Source: Eucalyptus grandis
Lineage: Eukaryota > Streptophyta > Magnoliopsida > Myrtales > Myrtaceae
Reading direction: 5' to 3'
DNA: 64,000 nucleotides
Assembly: GCF_016545825.1 (NCBI RefSeq)
Contig: NC_052618.1
Location: 21,775,561 to 21,839,560 of the forward strand
This document shows, piece after piece, positions 10,111-23,163 of this stretch (the stretch's first letter is position 1; each line of letters begins with the position of its first letter). The position numbers were made by a program, and so were the translations under genes. Under the pieces are notes generated by a model that saw only the letters and a program-made list of their open reading frames with translations, searched no databases and was not told where the DNA came from.

Positions 10111-11078
10111 CATACTCAACAAATCACTCACCCCAAGAGCTCCTCTCCTCTCTATCTCGAGGCCTCTCACTCACCCTAAGCGCTTCCCTCCTCGCCTTTG
10201 TCCTTGTCGCCGTCATCGACTTTCTAGCCACGGCTCCAAAAGTCGCCGACCGCTGACTAGCCTCTTGAGCTTCTTTGTCTTCTGCTCCTTATTCGAACCC
10301 GATTTCGAGCTCAAGTACGTAGCCAAGGATGTTGAAGCAAAAGAGGTTTGCAAGGCTAGATATACTGGTGGTGGTGCTAAGTTTTGAGATTTCGGTGATG
10401 TCATGACAGCCGCAAGGGATATTGTGGCGGATGAGAGAGAGGCGTATGGGTACCGTGAGACCTCTCTTTCTCCTTTCCCTTTTTTGTCTTTTCTATCGCC
10501 TCTGTTTCAGAAGGCATGGAGGCTTGGTGATAGTGGCTGCTTTGTCTTCTAGGTCTAGCCAGAGTCAGAGAGCTTATTAGGAGGCTAAGGGGGAGAGTTC
10601 TTTGTCGACCCTTTTGACTCCCAAAGCAAGTCGCGTCCTACCCTTTCCACCGGAGTATTTGTCATTGTGACCTTTGCTATGAAAGTTTTAACCTTATCAT
10701 TGTTGCTGTGAGGAAGAACGCATGAGTGATAATTGTCCATGGTATGCACTTGCTCCAATCAATAGGCAAGAGGGACAACTTAAAGCAAGAAAAGTATTAC
10801 TATTTTGGGACTAAGTATGTTCATTTATAGGCCATTGTTTGGGCTTCGACTGAGTGCAAATATTCTAATGCTTTTCTTGCTTTCAGATTTTACAAAGGGC
10901 TTCCACAGAGCGTGCTAAGGGAGAGAATGATTTGCTCGGTTCAATGAAGGTGGGGTATTTTGCTTAATTGCTTGAGTTTTGAACACCTTCACGTGGATGT
11001 TTCGCTCGTTGCAACTTTATGAACTGATTTTTTTATGTATCTCTTTCATGCAAAAGTAATGACTGGTAAATTAACATT
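10111..11078. other. GC-richer stretch without a recognised gene
   Basis: The open frame through 10387 (Arg/Pro/Ser-rich, then ELKYVAKDVEAKEVCKARY) is not recognised, and no splice-consistent continuation was found. It may be the 5' leader or an exon of the gene that gave the MSRB piece at 11079, but nothing in the sequence proves it. Confidence 0.3.
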
Positions 11079-11166
11079 ATGTCGGGTCAGTCTGGAAGTC
11101 GGAGGAGGAGTGGCAAGCGGTCCTGTCACCCGAGCAGTTCCATACCCTGAGGCAGAAGGGGACCGA
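11079..11166 (+). pseudogene. Methionine sulfoxide reductase B first-exon fragment
   Basis: The frame WKSEEEWQAVLSPEQFHTLR followed by QKGTE matches the start of plant cytosolic-type MSRB. That enzyme reduces methionine-R-sulfoxide in proteins. The likely initiator ATG at 11079 is one base out of frame with the rest; a single missing G in the ggg run at 11084-11086 would explain this. The exon ends at a plausible GA|GTTAGT donor (11166/11167). Downstream exons with the CxxC zinc sites and catalytic Cys region were not found to 14 kb. This is an isolated, probably non-functional piece. Confidence 0.65.
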
Positions 11167-14029
11167 GTTAGTAATTCCTTTGAATTCTCTCGATTTTTGT
11201 TTTTTTGGGTCTCTGTTTTACTGCTAGCTTATCTTGATCGTGGGTTTGTCATTCTTGATTGTGGTTCTTGCTCTTCTTGATGCTTCGCTTTATGTACTGG
11301 GTTGGGGTTTGTTGAATTCGGTTGGTTTCGTTTAGACGTGATTACCATGATGTCTCCTTGAAGCTCGGGAACGCCGAGGTTTAAGACACATTATGTGCGA
11401 TGAGGCTTACTCGAGCTGTCTATTTATGTGACGTGCGAAAAATTTAAACAAGTTTATGCTACAATGTGATAGGTTGAATTAGAATTGGGTTTTGAGTTTT
11501 GATTCGGCAAGGTACGACACATTTCTAGTGCGTCAAGCGGTGTGTGTTGGAGGTGGATTCTTTGTGAATTACGTTTCAATAGGAGAAACCACTGAGGAAA
11601 TGCAGGTCAGGATGTTCTCTGTGTTTTTCGAGGTGCTGGGGAGGGCTATATTTTTCTGGGTTTTTGTTGGAATGAGCTGTTTTAGCTATTACTGAAGTTC
11701 TCTGGAACTGTCCTGTTTTTGGAAAGACTTAGTTTTTATTCGGAAATGTTGGCCCTTTTAGGTTCCTATTGGTTGCTAAGGATTTGTTACTGCATCTTGG
11801 TTACTTATGAAGTCTTATGCTTCTCACTTTTCATCAAAACAAAGGTGAAAAGGTGTCAAAATCATCCTGAAGTGTGACTCATATGGTTATCACGTACAGT
11901 TGGTGCTTGTGCTTTGAAGAGTTTTTTCTTTAAAATTCTTATTTCTCGAAACAACTTCTGTCCATCTGTTTTGAGGGAGTGTGGTCTCCATTTTGACTTA
12001 TCTAATGCTTTGGCATCATCCTTGTAATGCTCTTTCTTCACACTCTGGATCTTGTTTGTATTCATTTTACTTTGATTGTTCGAAGGGTCTCTTAATCCGT
12101 TAAAATATGAAAGCGATGCAGAGCCAGTAGTCAAGCTCCTTAACTACTTGCCTGTAGGCTCAGTACATACACGTGCAGGATAGAGGAGGGATCAAAGGGC
12201 TAAGTTCCTATCCTGTTTCAATAGAATCTCAAAAACTAAGAATAATATCCTCTTGTTACTGCAGATTCTAGAAAATGATTCATCTGTCGTTCTCATGGTC
12301 GTGCTGTTACCAGAGAACAATCTGGACTTTATCTGATTAAAAATCAGGCAGTCAAATCCGGATTCTTGTTTTGGAGATTTTCTTGTCCCCTGAGTACAAC
12401 AAAAACCACACCTTTTCATATCTTCGTAAAGTTCCATTTTCGTTCGTTCTTTGTCTGAAGCCGGGACGTCCCCATGGTCAACAGTCCTAACACGTGTAGA
12501 ATAATGCAGTCATCCTAAGCACTACATTGATTTCTTTTTTTCTTTCTATTGGAATGCACTATACTGATTTACTTAACATATCCGGATAGTCAAGTACTAT
12601 TTCATTTGCTCGTGAAATGTTAATAATTTTTAAAATACTTAAAAAAAAATTAAACCCTTCACAGGTTTATGTTTTCTGCTAATCAAGATTGGAAGAATAT
12701 ATTGTGCTTACAAAGCCAGATGAAGTCAACCTTAGTAATTATAGACTTCAATCTGAACCTTAGTATCTCTCAACCCAAGTTGTCTGACTCCGATCTGTCT
12801 ATTTAAACCAAAAATTTTCAAATTTCCTAGCATTGATCCGTTGCGCATATTAGAGGTGTGTTTGGTAACATCTTTGTTTTTAGAAACAATTTATGTTCAG
12901 AAATATATATTTTTTTATTTCTATTCCTTGAACGATTTTTTTGAGCTGAAGAATGTGTTTAATAATTGTACAAAATTTATAATCATAGAATGGAGTAAAA
13001 ACAAAAATGCCTTTGGTACGACCTTAAAATTTTTGTTCCAAATTTCTTTTATTTAATTTTAAAGAGACTTAACATTTCATGTTTGGATAAAGTTGGACTT
13101 TTGTAATGATTTAATTGATCAAGATACCTTAAAATGGCCTAAGAAAATCGATCATAATAGTTAGTCAAAGATGGATAGTCAGAAATAACAACAGAGAGTC
13201 TCGTTGTTTTATAACTCACAATATGATGAGATTGATAGTAAATCTCATGGTATTATGATAAACAAGTGTATAGATACTTTGAAAAGAAGAGCAAACGTTG
13301 CTTGGAATCACCAAGCTTTCACTACCTAGCATTCACTATAAGCATGATATGGTATGAACTTTCATAAATGAGAGTAGACTTAATTTAATAATAAAGTTAA
13401 CCGTTTGTGGTTTTTATAAGGCCCGTGGTTAAAGTAAAAAGCAACTTCTACCCACGGTATTGAATTGTTGACATGTGGAAGGATTTAGTTGTAGTATAGA
13501 ATTAAATTCAACCTCACATGTCGCTTATCGAGCAATGGATGTGTCAATAATTTATTTTTATGACGTAAAAATAAATTGGATACAAATAAATAATTTTCAG
13601 TATGCTTAATTATTACTAAGTACTTTTCAACTTTCGCTACTGTTAATTACTAGTTATTTTTTTCTTTTGGGGTCAGTGATAATTTTCCATGAAAAAGAAA
13701 GTAATTGCCAACTAGGAGTTTTGCATGTGTAATTATCAATTTCTCATATAAAATTTTTTCTACATCACTGGTCATAATAAGCAATCTTTCTAATGCGTCA
13801 TATAACTTGTCAAAATAAAAAAGTAATTATCTATTTATCGGAAATCAATAATTTTCTCTTTATCTAATTTATTTTTCTTATAAATTAAGTCACTAATGTA
13901 CAAAACTGAAAGCCCATTCGCCCGATTGCCGAACTTTTTTTGAATTGAAAATTGATCCAACGGGCCACATCAGGTCACCTGAATAGTGAATATAATGATT
14001 CAAATCAATACAAGGGCGTTACCGTAATT
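11167..14029. other. Intergenic stretch, AT-rich, MITE-like fragments
   Basis: No gene is supported in these 2.9 kb. A block at about 12850-13080 starts TTA then gaggtgtgtttggtaac, like the ends of Tourist-type elements, but no matching right end is seen. The frame at 11492-11695 is not recognised. From 12.5 to 14.0 kb the sequence is strongly AT-rich. Confidence 0.4.
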
Positions 14030-14034
14030 TCAAC

Positions 14035-14079
14035 AACCACGTCGTCAGCACGTGTAATAATCCACGTGGCGTCCACGTC
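14035..14079. promoter_or_regulatory. Cluster of ACGT-core (G-box/ABRE) elements upstream of KEA3
   Basis: Four ACGT cores sit within about 45 bp: CACGTC near 14036, CACGTG at 14049-14054, CACGTG inside CCACGTGG at 14062-14069, and CACGTC at 14074-14079. They lie about 270 bp upstream of the KEA3 start codon. G-boxes of this form bind bZIP and bHLH/PIF factors and are common in light- and ABA-regulated promoters, which would suit a photosynthesis gene. The regulatory role is inferred. Confidence 0.6.
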
Positions 14080-14346
14080 AGCCGGCCAGCAGATGAAATC
14101 GTGATCCAGACAAGAAGTGCAAGAATCCAAGAATCTCCTTCCCCCACGGGCGCTCGCATCTCCTCCACAATCTCTCTCTCTCTCTCACAATCTCTAAATT
14201 CTTGCTGCGCGGCCTCGTCACAGCCTCACCTTCACCACCTTCAAAGCATCACAAAGGACGACGGCGACCCAAGGAGCGTCGAGATTGGTTCTTGGAGCGG
14301 AAATTCCGCATGCGATTGAGCTCCTCCTAGAGCCGGTCGTGCCGCC

Positions 14347-17300
14347 ATGTGGGAGTCGCTCAACCTGTGCCACTTCCCGAGAGTACGTACCCTCTTCGGT
14401 TTCTGGTTCTGGGTTCGTCTGTCTATGCGCGCCTGGCTCTTTCGTCCATGTTTTGAGCATTTTGTTTCGGAGTTTTTGATAATTTGTGCCGAGTGACTGC
14501 CTTTCGATTGAATGGTGTCTGAGGGTCTGTCGTTTGAAACGGCTCTGAGTGTTTTGGAAAGATGGTTATTCGTATGTTTATTCAAATGCTGTATGCTGCT
14601 TGGGATCTCTTTTGCATACCAAGAATGCTCCCGTTTTGTAAAGTAACCCACAATACAAATTCTTGGATTCTTTTCTACTGGGTATCCTGAGCATCATATG
14701 GATTAGCATCATTCTTGGCTGTGACGATACCGTGATTAATTGAAGTGTATTCATATGATTATTCGAATGCTGAGTGCTGCTTGGGATCTCTTTTGCATTT
14801 TAAGAATGCTCCTGTTTTGTAAAGCAACCCACAATACAAATTCTTGGATTCTTTTCGACTGGGTATCATGAGCATCATATAGATTAGCTATGACAATACC
14901 ATGATTAATTGAAGTGATGCTATGTGTTACCCCTTTCTCGACTTCCAGGGATATGGCATGGTGAAGCATGGAAATGTGGTTGTAGCTTTCTCTACTCCCA
15001 TCTCATGTGGCTGTGGACATTTGGATTCATATTCCTATAGCCAGCAAGTCCATGCGCCGCCTTATGCCTTAAAGTATCGGATTGGTCGCCGCTCTTTTGT
15101 TTCGGGAGATACCTGTAAATATATAAGTTTGTTGACTTCCTCGAGATTGGGTCAGAGACAACTTCGTCACAACAACTATAGGCTGGGTCGCTCTGGAAGA
15201 GCACGGATTCGAGCAACGATTGACGTCGCCAGTGCTGTTGATGTCATCAATGATTTAGGATTGGATACTCTTACATTCTTAGCAGTGACTGTAGCAGTCG
15301 TCCCAACATTCAAGTTACTCAAAGCGAGTCCTGTAAGAAATACCTTTTGATTCATATTTATCTCTTTTTGTGTCAGGGCCTACCAATGGTCCTCATGCAT
15401 TGACAACACGCACATGTTTGTTAATTGAGTATATCAACAGCAAGTCTAAAATTCCCTATGTTATGTCAAAGGGAAAGAAGAATATCTAGTGCTTAGGTCT
15501 TTAGTCGATAAAAGCCTGACTTCAGCAATAAAAGTTGGGGAACTGCAAGGTGCTTCTTTCAATTTTCTCTGTCCCACCTACTTAAGAGGTTGTCGTGCTA
15601 TGGGCCATGGCCATCGGAATATTTGTTTTCAACCATCCTCGATCAAACAGACCATGAATAAATGCATAGACGGATCTTTTTTTAGTGAAAAGTTTAAGTC
15701 TCTTATTGCAAGATGCTATGAGGATGGAGCCATGATTGGTCTAAGAGCTATTGCTTTGTCTTCAGATACTTGGTTTCTTCTTTGCCGGAGTTGTACTCAA
15801 TCAGTTTGGATTTATAAGAAATCTCACAGATGTCAAAGTGCTGTCTGAATGGGGCATCCTTTTCCTGGTAAGCTAGTTTCTCTCTGCCAATAATCTGAAT
15901 TGTTGCTTCATCTTTTTCTTTTTGTCGCAGTTAATGACGTTTCTAACTTTTATCAGTCAGTATATTCTGAAAGAATTGTGACTTTAAGTGTGGCCACCCT
16001 TGCTTAGCAGCAAAATAACAAGTGAAAGTAGTGATATGTCACAATGTTTCTATTTCAGTCAAGCTTCTAACTTATTAATTGGATGACATGATACATTCAA
16101 TAGACATCCAAGTCCCATCTATTGTTTGCATCTTGGCTCTAGGGTGTGGAGTGCGCATCAAGAAGACTCTCCTTTGCTTGATTTCACAAACTTTCACCTC
16201 CATTAGTGACCATTCCTATGTCAAAAGGCTGGAATTATCCATTTTTTTTGGTTTTTAACTGAAGTGTGAGCAACTTATGACTTACTCATATTCTATACAT
16301 GATAGTAAGTTAGGAAATGCAGCATCTAATTTTTCTGCCAAGTGGCGCATGTTAAGATCAAGAAGGACAATGATTTCCCATCTGCTGTCTTTGTTACTAG
16401 ATTTGAGCCAAAAAGACTAAGGTGATGTCTTGAAGAAAGATCTTGAGCATTTCTAACATAGTGATCCTGTGACTCCATTTGATGGGTGGCTTTGATTTAT
16501 TATTTTCCTTTTTCCCTCTAGATAGTCGACTTAATTATTAACCAGTGGAGCAAGATACAAATGTAAATAGATATAGCTCAACTATCATGTTCTTTATGGA
16601 CATGACTCTACTCATGAAAGAGCCATGCCTCTTCCTCTCCAGCTGTTCGAGATGGGATTGGAGCTATCATTTGCACGCTTAAAGGCTCTCGCAAAGTTCG
16701 CCTTTGGCATGGGATTGACTCAGGTAAAGGGTTGTCACATGCATGGATTACAGTTTGAGTTGAATTCCTGGAGATCCCATCTCTTCTACTATTTGGCATC
16801 TTACTTTCTTTCTCAAGAGTCATTTCACATTTTGACATTTCATTTGTTTTCACCTTAAAGGTCTTCTTATCCACTCTGGTCTTCACGGCATTTGAACTTC
16901 CACCTAATGGAGCTATAGGGACAAAAATTCTAGAGTTCCTTTTCCACTCAAAGCCAGATTTGGTGAGTATGTTGTCGACCAAGTAACACTTTATTGCATC
17001 TACTGCAAGACGTGGCTTCATTCTTGTGCTTGTATATTGTGTCTTAATATCATCTCACTTGTCATGAACATTCCAGCACAATATTTCGCTCACATATATA
17101 TCTTGCTATGGGTCCTTAAATGGGAAATGTTATCCCATGTACTTAAATTTCAAAGATTTTGTTATTATGCTGACCATAGGTCCTCCTTTGAACTGGAAGC
17201 TTGCTTTGAATTTGAAAGGTAGGCCTGAGTACTTGCTCAGCAGGCTGGCTGCTTATTATGGGCGCTCATGCCTATCTACTTACGAAGCCAGTTACCTAGT

Positions 17301-20300
17301 ATAAAATTTAGATAGTGCTCCATCTTAAATAACGAAGATTCTTTTAATGCACCATTGCTGAAGATTGCTTTGGCTTGTAAATTGTAAAAGCTATCGCACT
17401 GGGATTGCCCAAGGTCCATACTGAAAATCCTTGTGTTGCTTTTTCATTGACCAAACTTTGTAAATTGCAGGTTAACATCAGAAGTGTGGATGAGGCAGTA
17501 GTGATTGGTGCTGCTCTCTCTCTATCTTCTTCTGCTTTTGTCTTGCAGGTAGTTAAATTTTCAGAACTCATGATTTATTTGGTATTTGCACTTTTCGTTA
17601 TTCATACAGGTGGACTTTACCCTACTTTTTGCCAATTATGAGATTATAGTTGGATGAATACATAGAATAGTATGGCAATATAGAGACCTCACTAAATAGT
17701 TATCACTCAAAAGTGTATTCGAAGATGATACATAGAGTTTAATGCGTGACCTTGTTAACCCTGTCCTACGCTTATTCTTATTTCTTTTTTTCGTCCTCTC
17801 AGTGCATGACAACAGAGTCATTCTTTTGACCGCTGATGGCAGATTAATACAGATTTTATTCATCTCGTGAGCATTTGCTCATAAGAAATCATTCACCAGG
17901 TTTCAAGAGTTTACTAAACATAATGTGTAGCTTCTTGCAGAGAAAGGTGAGCTGGCAACGAGATTTGGTTCCGCAACTCTGGGGATACTTCTTTTTCAGG
18001 TTATATTTGGTTCTAATAATATGAAATTTTCTTTGCTGCTAGTTTAGCCTGCAACTAGTTATTTCAATCTTTTACTTCACAAGCAGGATATCATGCTAAG
18101 TAGAGGAGCATGACTTTTTGGATTGAATGACTTGTTTCGTTGCAGGATATTGCTGTCATCCCTCTTCTAGTTATCCTTCCGGTGCTGGAGAGCCAGGTTC
18201 TCTCTCTCTCTCTCACGTGCACAGTGTGTGTGTGCTTGTGCGTGCGTGCGTGAGGTCTTACTTGTGCACAATGAGGAGGCGGCATTTACTCAGGGAGGGA
18301 GGGGGGGATAAGTTTAGGGGCAACACAATTTTTTTTTTTTTTTTTTCCAGAAGTCCTTTGGGTGGTGCATATGGGTACATTGCGTGTCTGGCTTGATTGT
18401 TTTTATTTCTAGGATTTACTTGTGTGGAATCTTCATATTGTAAAATACGAACAAATAGTAAGAACTAGCATTCTTTCCAAGAGCAGAACTCATAGGCAAG
18501 AAAATTGATTATAGATGGAAGCATTATAGGTCGAGATGCATGAGATAGTATAATAAATGGTTGAAGACAGCCTTTTTTTCTTTTTTCCCCTCTTTTTGAT
18601 GTTTTGCATTAGTTGATTTTGTTGTTTTAGTTGATTGAGAGTGTAACTCAAGTCTTTTTTAGTGTCCTCACTGTAAACACTGGGGATTCAATGGTTTCAG
18701 ATACTTTATTCAGCTTATAAAACCTTCGCTTGTGGTCATCTGACTCTTCTTTTGCAGAATTTGGTTGAGGAAAGCATCTGGCCTGTGCTTGCTCAAGAAA
18801 GTTTAAAGGCTTTAGGTGGTCTTGGATTACTTTCTCTCGGAGGGAAATACCTGCTTAGGCGAGTTTTTGAGGTGTGCTTCAGGTTTCTTCAATCGTAAGA
18901 AAAATTGAAATGACATTTATTCTTAATTAACTTCATTACATCAGGTTGTCGCAGAAGCAAGGAGTTCAGAAGCTTTTGTTGCTCTTTGCCTGTTGACTGT
19001 TTCTGGGACGTCCCTTCTCACCCAAATGTTAGGCTTCAGTGATACTGTTAAGTATCCCTACCCGCAGGATGCCTTGTACTCTGAAGTGACTTCCCTTTCA
19101 GAAATTTTTACGAGATGTAAACATTTTATGTGCAGCTTGGAGCTTTTTTGGCTGGGGCATTGCTAGCTGAAACTAACTTCCGGACACAGATTGAAGCAGA
19201 TATCAGACCATTTAGAGGGTTACTGCTCGGATTGTTCTTTGTGACTACAGGGACTTCCATTGACATGGAGGTGGGAATAAGTTCTTTTCAATACTATTAA
19301 ACTTTGGCACCAGCTTGACCCAATCATAAATTTTCTTGTGAGAAAATCAGTGGACCTTGGTACTTTTTCTGTGAGAAGATGAGAAATTTTTAGGGTTTTA
19401 TGAGTTGAGTAAGTGTTTTGATCATATGTTTGCATTGCTTGTTCTGCGAAAATTAGAAAGACACCAGCCATTAAAAGAGCATTGTAACAATAGCAAGCAT
19501 GTTTTTTTTTTTTAATGCAACAGAAAATTCAACTCTTTGCAGGTGCTTTTGCGAGAGTGGCCCAATGTGCTTGCTCTCCTGGGAGGTTTGCTCTTCATCA
19601 AGACTGTGATTATAACAGCAATAGGTCCCCGTGTTGGACTCACTTTACAAGAAAGTGTAAGAATAGGATTGCTCTTATCACAGGGAGGGGAGTTTGGATT
19701 TGTTGTGTTCTCCTTGGCAAACAGGTTAGTTATGGGTACTTGTTGGTTATTTCCTTAAAGTCATTGGCTCATGAAGATTTTTACCATCTGGCCAGGCTTG
19801 GGGTGCTGCCACTTGAGCTGAACAAGCTCCTTATAATAGTTGTTGTGTTGTCAATGGCATTGACACCTTTGCTCAATGAAGTTGGAAAGAAGGCTGCTGA
19901 TTTTATTGATGAGGAGTTCGAAACTGAGGAAGTACGTTTTTTTGTCATATATAAAGTTTGTTATATATAAGAACATCCAAAGTAGTCTTTCTCAGTGGCC
20001 TTTAGTCATTTGGATCAATCAATTAATCTCATGACCATTACATATTCATAAAACTGCAACTTGTGCATTATGCCTTAGAAAATTGACCTTTCTTTATTGA
20101 ACTATTAAAAACTATATTTATTGAGTTAAAAATCTTTAAAAAAAAACTCAAGGAAGAAATTTATATGAATCATCTCATAGGCAGCATTCATATGCTTTTT
20201 GAGCCCTTAAGTCAGTCTCATGTCTTGACTAAAGGTGGCAAAAACTGATCTGACCTCAGAAATTTGCCCAAAATCATTGTGTCAGAAATTTGATATTAAA

Positions 20301-21436
20301 CCAATTTGACCATTGTGTCAACTGTGTGACACTCGATTTACCTGAAAGTGCGATAACCAAACTTGACAAAACTTGGTCAAGATGATATCCCAAACTAACC
20401 TGATTCCAATGCGAAAAACATCTCTCTGATAGAACCATAGATTGAAGTACAACAAATCATAATCAAGAATTATTCCAAATATTTGAGATCCTTGTCTGAT
20501 TGGTTCCTAAAAATGCATATTATTTGCAAAATCTAAATTATGAAATTTGTGAAACTGAGCCTCTGCAATCAGAACTTGAAACTAACTTGTATCTAGTAAA
20601 CTGAAACTAACCCTGCATCTCAAACTAACTCAACCTGCCAGAATGCCAGCTTTAGTCTTGATGGTTTCATTTACATAAATCACTAGTCAGCTGAGTGAAT
20701 AGCCTGGGCTAGCTTGTTTAGCTCGCTGAAGGAATTTTGCAAGTTGTGCTGCAGATTAACTCTTACATGTATTCTTGCAGAAAGCCGTGGAGATTGCGAA
20801 CTTTGATGCTAGGGATCCTGTTGTAATTCTTGGATTCGGACAGATGGGTCAGGTGTGATTTGAGCATCAAGTTCTTCCTTTGATTGAATTAGCACTTTGA
20901 CTGCTTTTTTACTCCACAATTGTAAATTCTATCCATTCAGGTCCTTGCCAATTTCTTGTCAGCTCCATTGGCTTCTGGAATTGATGGTGACCTGGCTGGT
21001 TGGCCTTATGTTGCTTTTGATCTCAATCCTACTGTTGTAAAGGTTAGTTAGACCTTTTCATAATTTCCCTGTTTTAGTAAATGCCGTTGGGCTTGTGCAA
21101 CTGCTTGGTGTTTGCTGTACTTGTTCAGGTCACATTACCTAGAGCCAGAATGAAATACTGAAGTTGGTAGTGCTTTGATAATTTTTTTGAATTAATTAAT
21201 CTTTTGACATGCTGAAGTTGGTAGTGCTTTGATACTATTTTAGGTAAGTTCATCTTTTGTTATTGAACTCTCAGGCATCTGGAAAGCTTGGTTTTCCTAT
21301 TCTTTATGGGGATGGATCACGTCCAACTGTGTTGCAATCTGCTGGTATCACTTCCCCAAAAGCTGTCATGGTGATGTACACTGGACGGAAGAGAACAATG
21401 GAGGCTGTTCAAAGGCTTCGACTTGCCTTTCCAGCT

Positions 21437-21493
<57 letters not shown>

Positions 21494-23163
21494 GTATGTG
21501 TTTTGAGGTCCATGCATTTCATTTGTCTGAGTTCACACCTACGTAACTATTTGTACTACCTTTTGTTCTTATGCCCCTATAACAAAAATAATGAAGCCAA
21601 TATGTGTACCTAGCCTCTCAGAGTTTTTAAATGGAGGAGTTAGGCCCCTCTTCTTTTTTTATGTTGGTTGAAATCAAATTCATGAACGTGGGTTTCGAGG
21701 AACAAGAAAATTTCTAGATCTTTAGACAATGACTCTCATGTCAATATAAAAGCTTCTTTAATATAGGGTTCCTCCTAATTCTCAGTTTGTGGACATCATA
21801 TAATTTATGCATATATTGTGCTTGCCTGTTGTAGTCACTTCTGAAGTTAAGATATTTCTTTGTCCCACATTAGTAGTTGTCTCATTTTCTGCTTCAGATT
21901 CCGATATATGCAAGGGCTCAAGACATTACTCATCTTTTGGATTTGAAGAAAGCAGGAGCTACAGATGCTATCCTAGAAAATGCTGAGGTAACTAGTAATA
22001 TACTTTGTATGCTTTTGACTATGGTGCAAGAAATTAATTTAAGTCAAGTTTGATTTGTTCATGCAGACAAGTTTACAGCTTGGCTCTAAGCTTTTGAAAG
22101 GGTTTGGTGTTATGTCCGATGAGGTAACATTTCTGAGTCAGCTTGTTCGAGACTCTATGGAACTACAAGCTCAAGATGAGGTCAGGCAAAATGATGGTCG
22201 AGAATCTAATGTGATGAAGCCACTGCAGGTACTTAAATCTCACGTGTTTTGCAATCTGTTTGGCTTGCTGCACTGAATGGGTGATGTCAATGTGATAATA
22301 ATCTAATGCAGTGGTTTGTTAACAACGAGAGCAGTCTTAGACCACTATATTTAGATGCCCTAGTTCTTGAGTTCAGGTTAATAGGAATGTTTGAAAATCA
22401 TTTTGCACCACAATAGCGCTGGAAAGTTCACGGTCTTACATGGTGGAGTTTCAATGGTGGACCTAAAAAAGATGTAGTCCCAAGATTGTCTAAGCTTTCA
22501 TTAAGTTGTTGCTAAAGATCAAGTTTTGTGTCTTTTGCCTGTTTCTAGGCAATCTTACAGTTGACTTTCTAATTGAGCCACTAAGAGCTTTCATCATCAA
22601 CTCTTGGCCAAGTACCTCTTTACTAGAGTTATTTTTCCAACACGAACCCATATTATGTTACTCTTAAGGTATAAAAGTACAAGAGATTACAAGAGCGGAT
22701 ATGCATTTTACTAAAAGGATCAACTACCTGAACAGTGGGCGATTGTTACTCTTTCCTTGATAAAGATACCCTCCGATCAATGTAGCAATCTTCGCCTTTT
22801 AGCATCAAAATCAGTTTTTTAAGTGCAACCCAGATACTGTCCAAAGCGTTTGCATTCTTTCACAAATGTTATGATTTCACCATTTGTCAGGTAAAAGTTG
22901 GTGACTTAGTTGGGAAACGGAAATCCTCTTTATCATCTGTCGCTGAAGAGAAAACTTATAAAAAGAACCTGGAAGAGGCTGCAACAGGAATTCAATTCGA
23001 AGAGAAAGAAGCCCGAGCAGGACATGATAGAGAACTTCAGATGTCCGAGGATCTAGACAGTCGTGTTATAAGTTGTGAGCAGGAGCCCGAGAACGGTACC
23101 CTTGTTGGGAAATCCACTGTTGCTACCTCTGCACAAGATGTAGCAGACCCGGACCGCAAGTGA
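14347..23163 (+). CDS. KEA3: K+ efflux antiporter KEA3 (chloroplast thylakoid K+/H+ exchanger)
   Basis: Nineteen exons join in frame to 810 codons: 14347-14382, 14949-15332, 15766-15867, 16643-16723, 16861-16962, 17471-17548, 17931-17999, 18146-18196, 18758-18871, 18945-19046, 19136-19270, 19543-19724, 19796-19931, 20781-20852, 20941-21042, 21275-21436, 21898-21987, 22067-22228, 22891-23163. ATG lies in gccgccATG with an upstream in-frame stop. An N-terminal Ser/Arg-rich transit-like part is followed by a CPA2 exchanger domain ([45 protein letters not shown]). A cytosolic-type RCK/KTN domain follows, with nucleotide loop GFGQMGQ and acidic AFDLNP, then a hydrophilic tail. In Arabidopsis KEA3 exports protons from the thylakoid lumen in exchange for K+, speeding relaxation of energy-dependent quenching when light falls; the KTN tail regulates it. 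No frame damage is seen. The very short first exon is the least certain part. Confidence 0.95.
14567..14918. repeat. Tandem duplication in KEA3 intron 1, about 185 bp unit
   Basis: The stretch from about 14567 (ttattcgtatg, tgcttgggatctcttttgc, ccacaatacaaattcttgg) recurs from about 14755 with a few substitutions and a short deletion, ending at gattaattgaagtg in both copies. It lies wholly inside intron 1. Confidence 0.85.
18197..18252. repeat. CT then GT/CG microsatellite at a KEA3 splice donor
   Basis: Right after the exon ending at 18196 the intron begins gttctctctctctctc, followed by a gtgtgtgtg-type run and cgtgcgtgcg. The pyrimidine run starts three bases from the donor. Confidence 0.85.
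21437..21489. repeat. (CT)n microsatellite at a KEA3 splice donor
   Basis: About 24 CT units begin only five bases after the exon/intron junction at 21436/21437 (gtaag then ctctct...). The repeat length is likely to vary between individuals. Confidence 0.95.

Noticed and set aside
10031..10387. 118-codon frame across the 57-bp repeats
   Set aside because: It is partly made of tandem repeat sequence and is not recognised.
12850..13080. Complete Tourist-type element
   Set aside because: Only a left-end-like sequence after TTA is visible; the matching right end could not be found.
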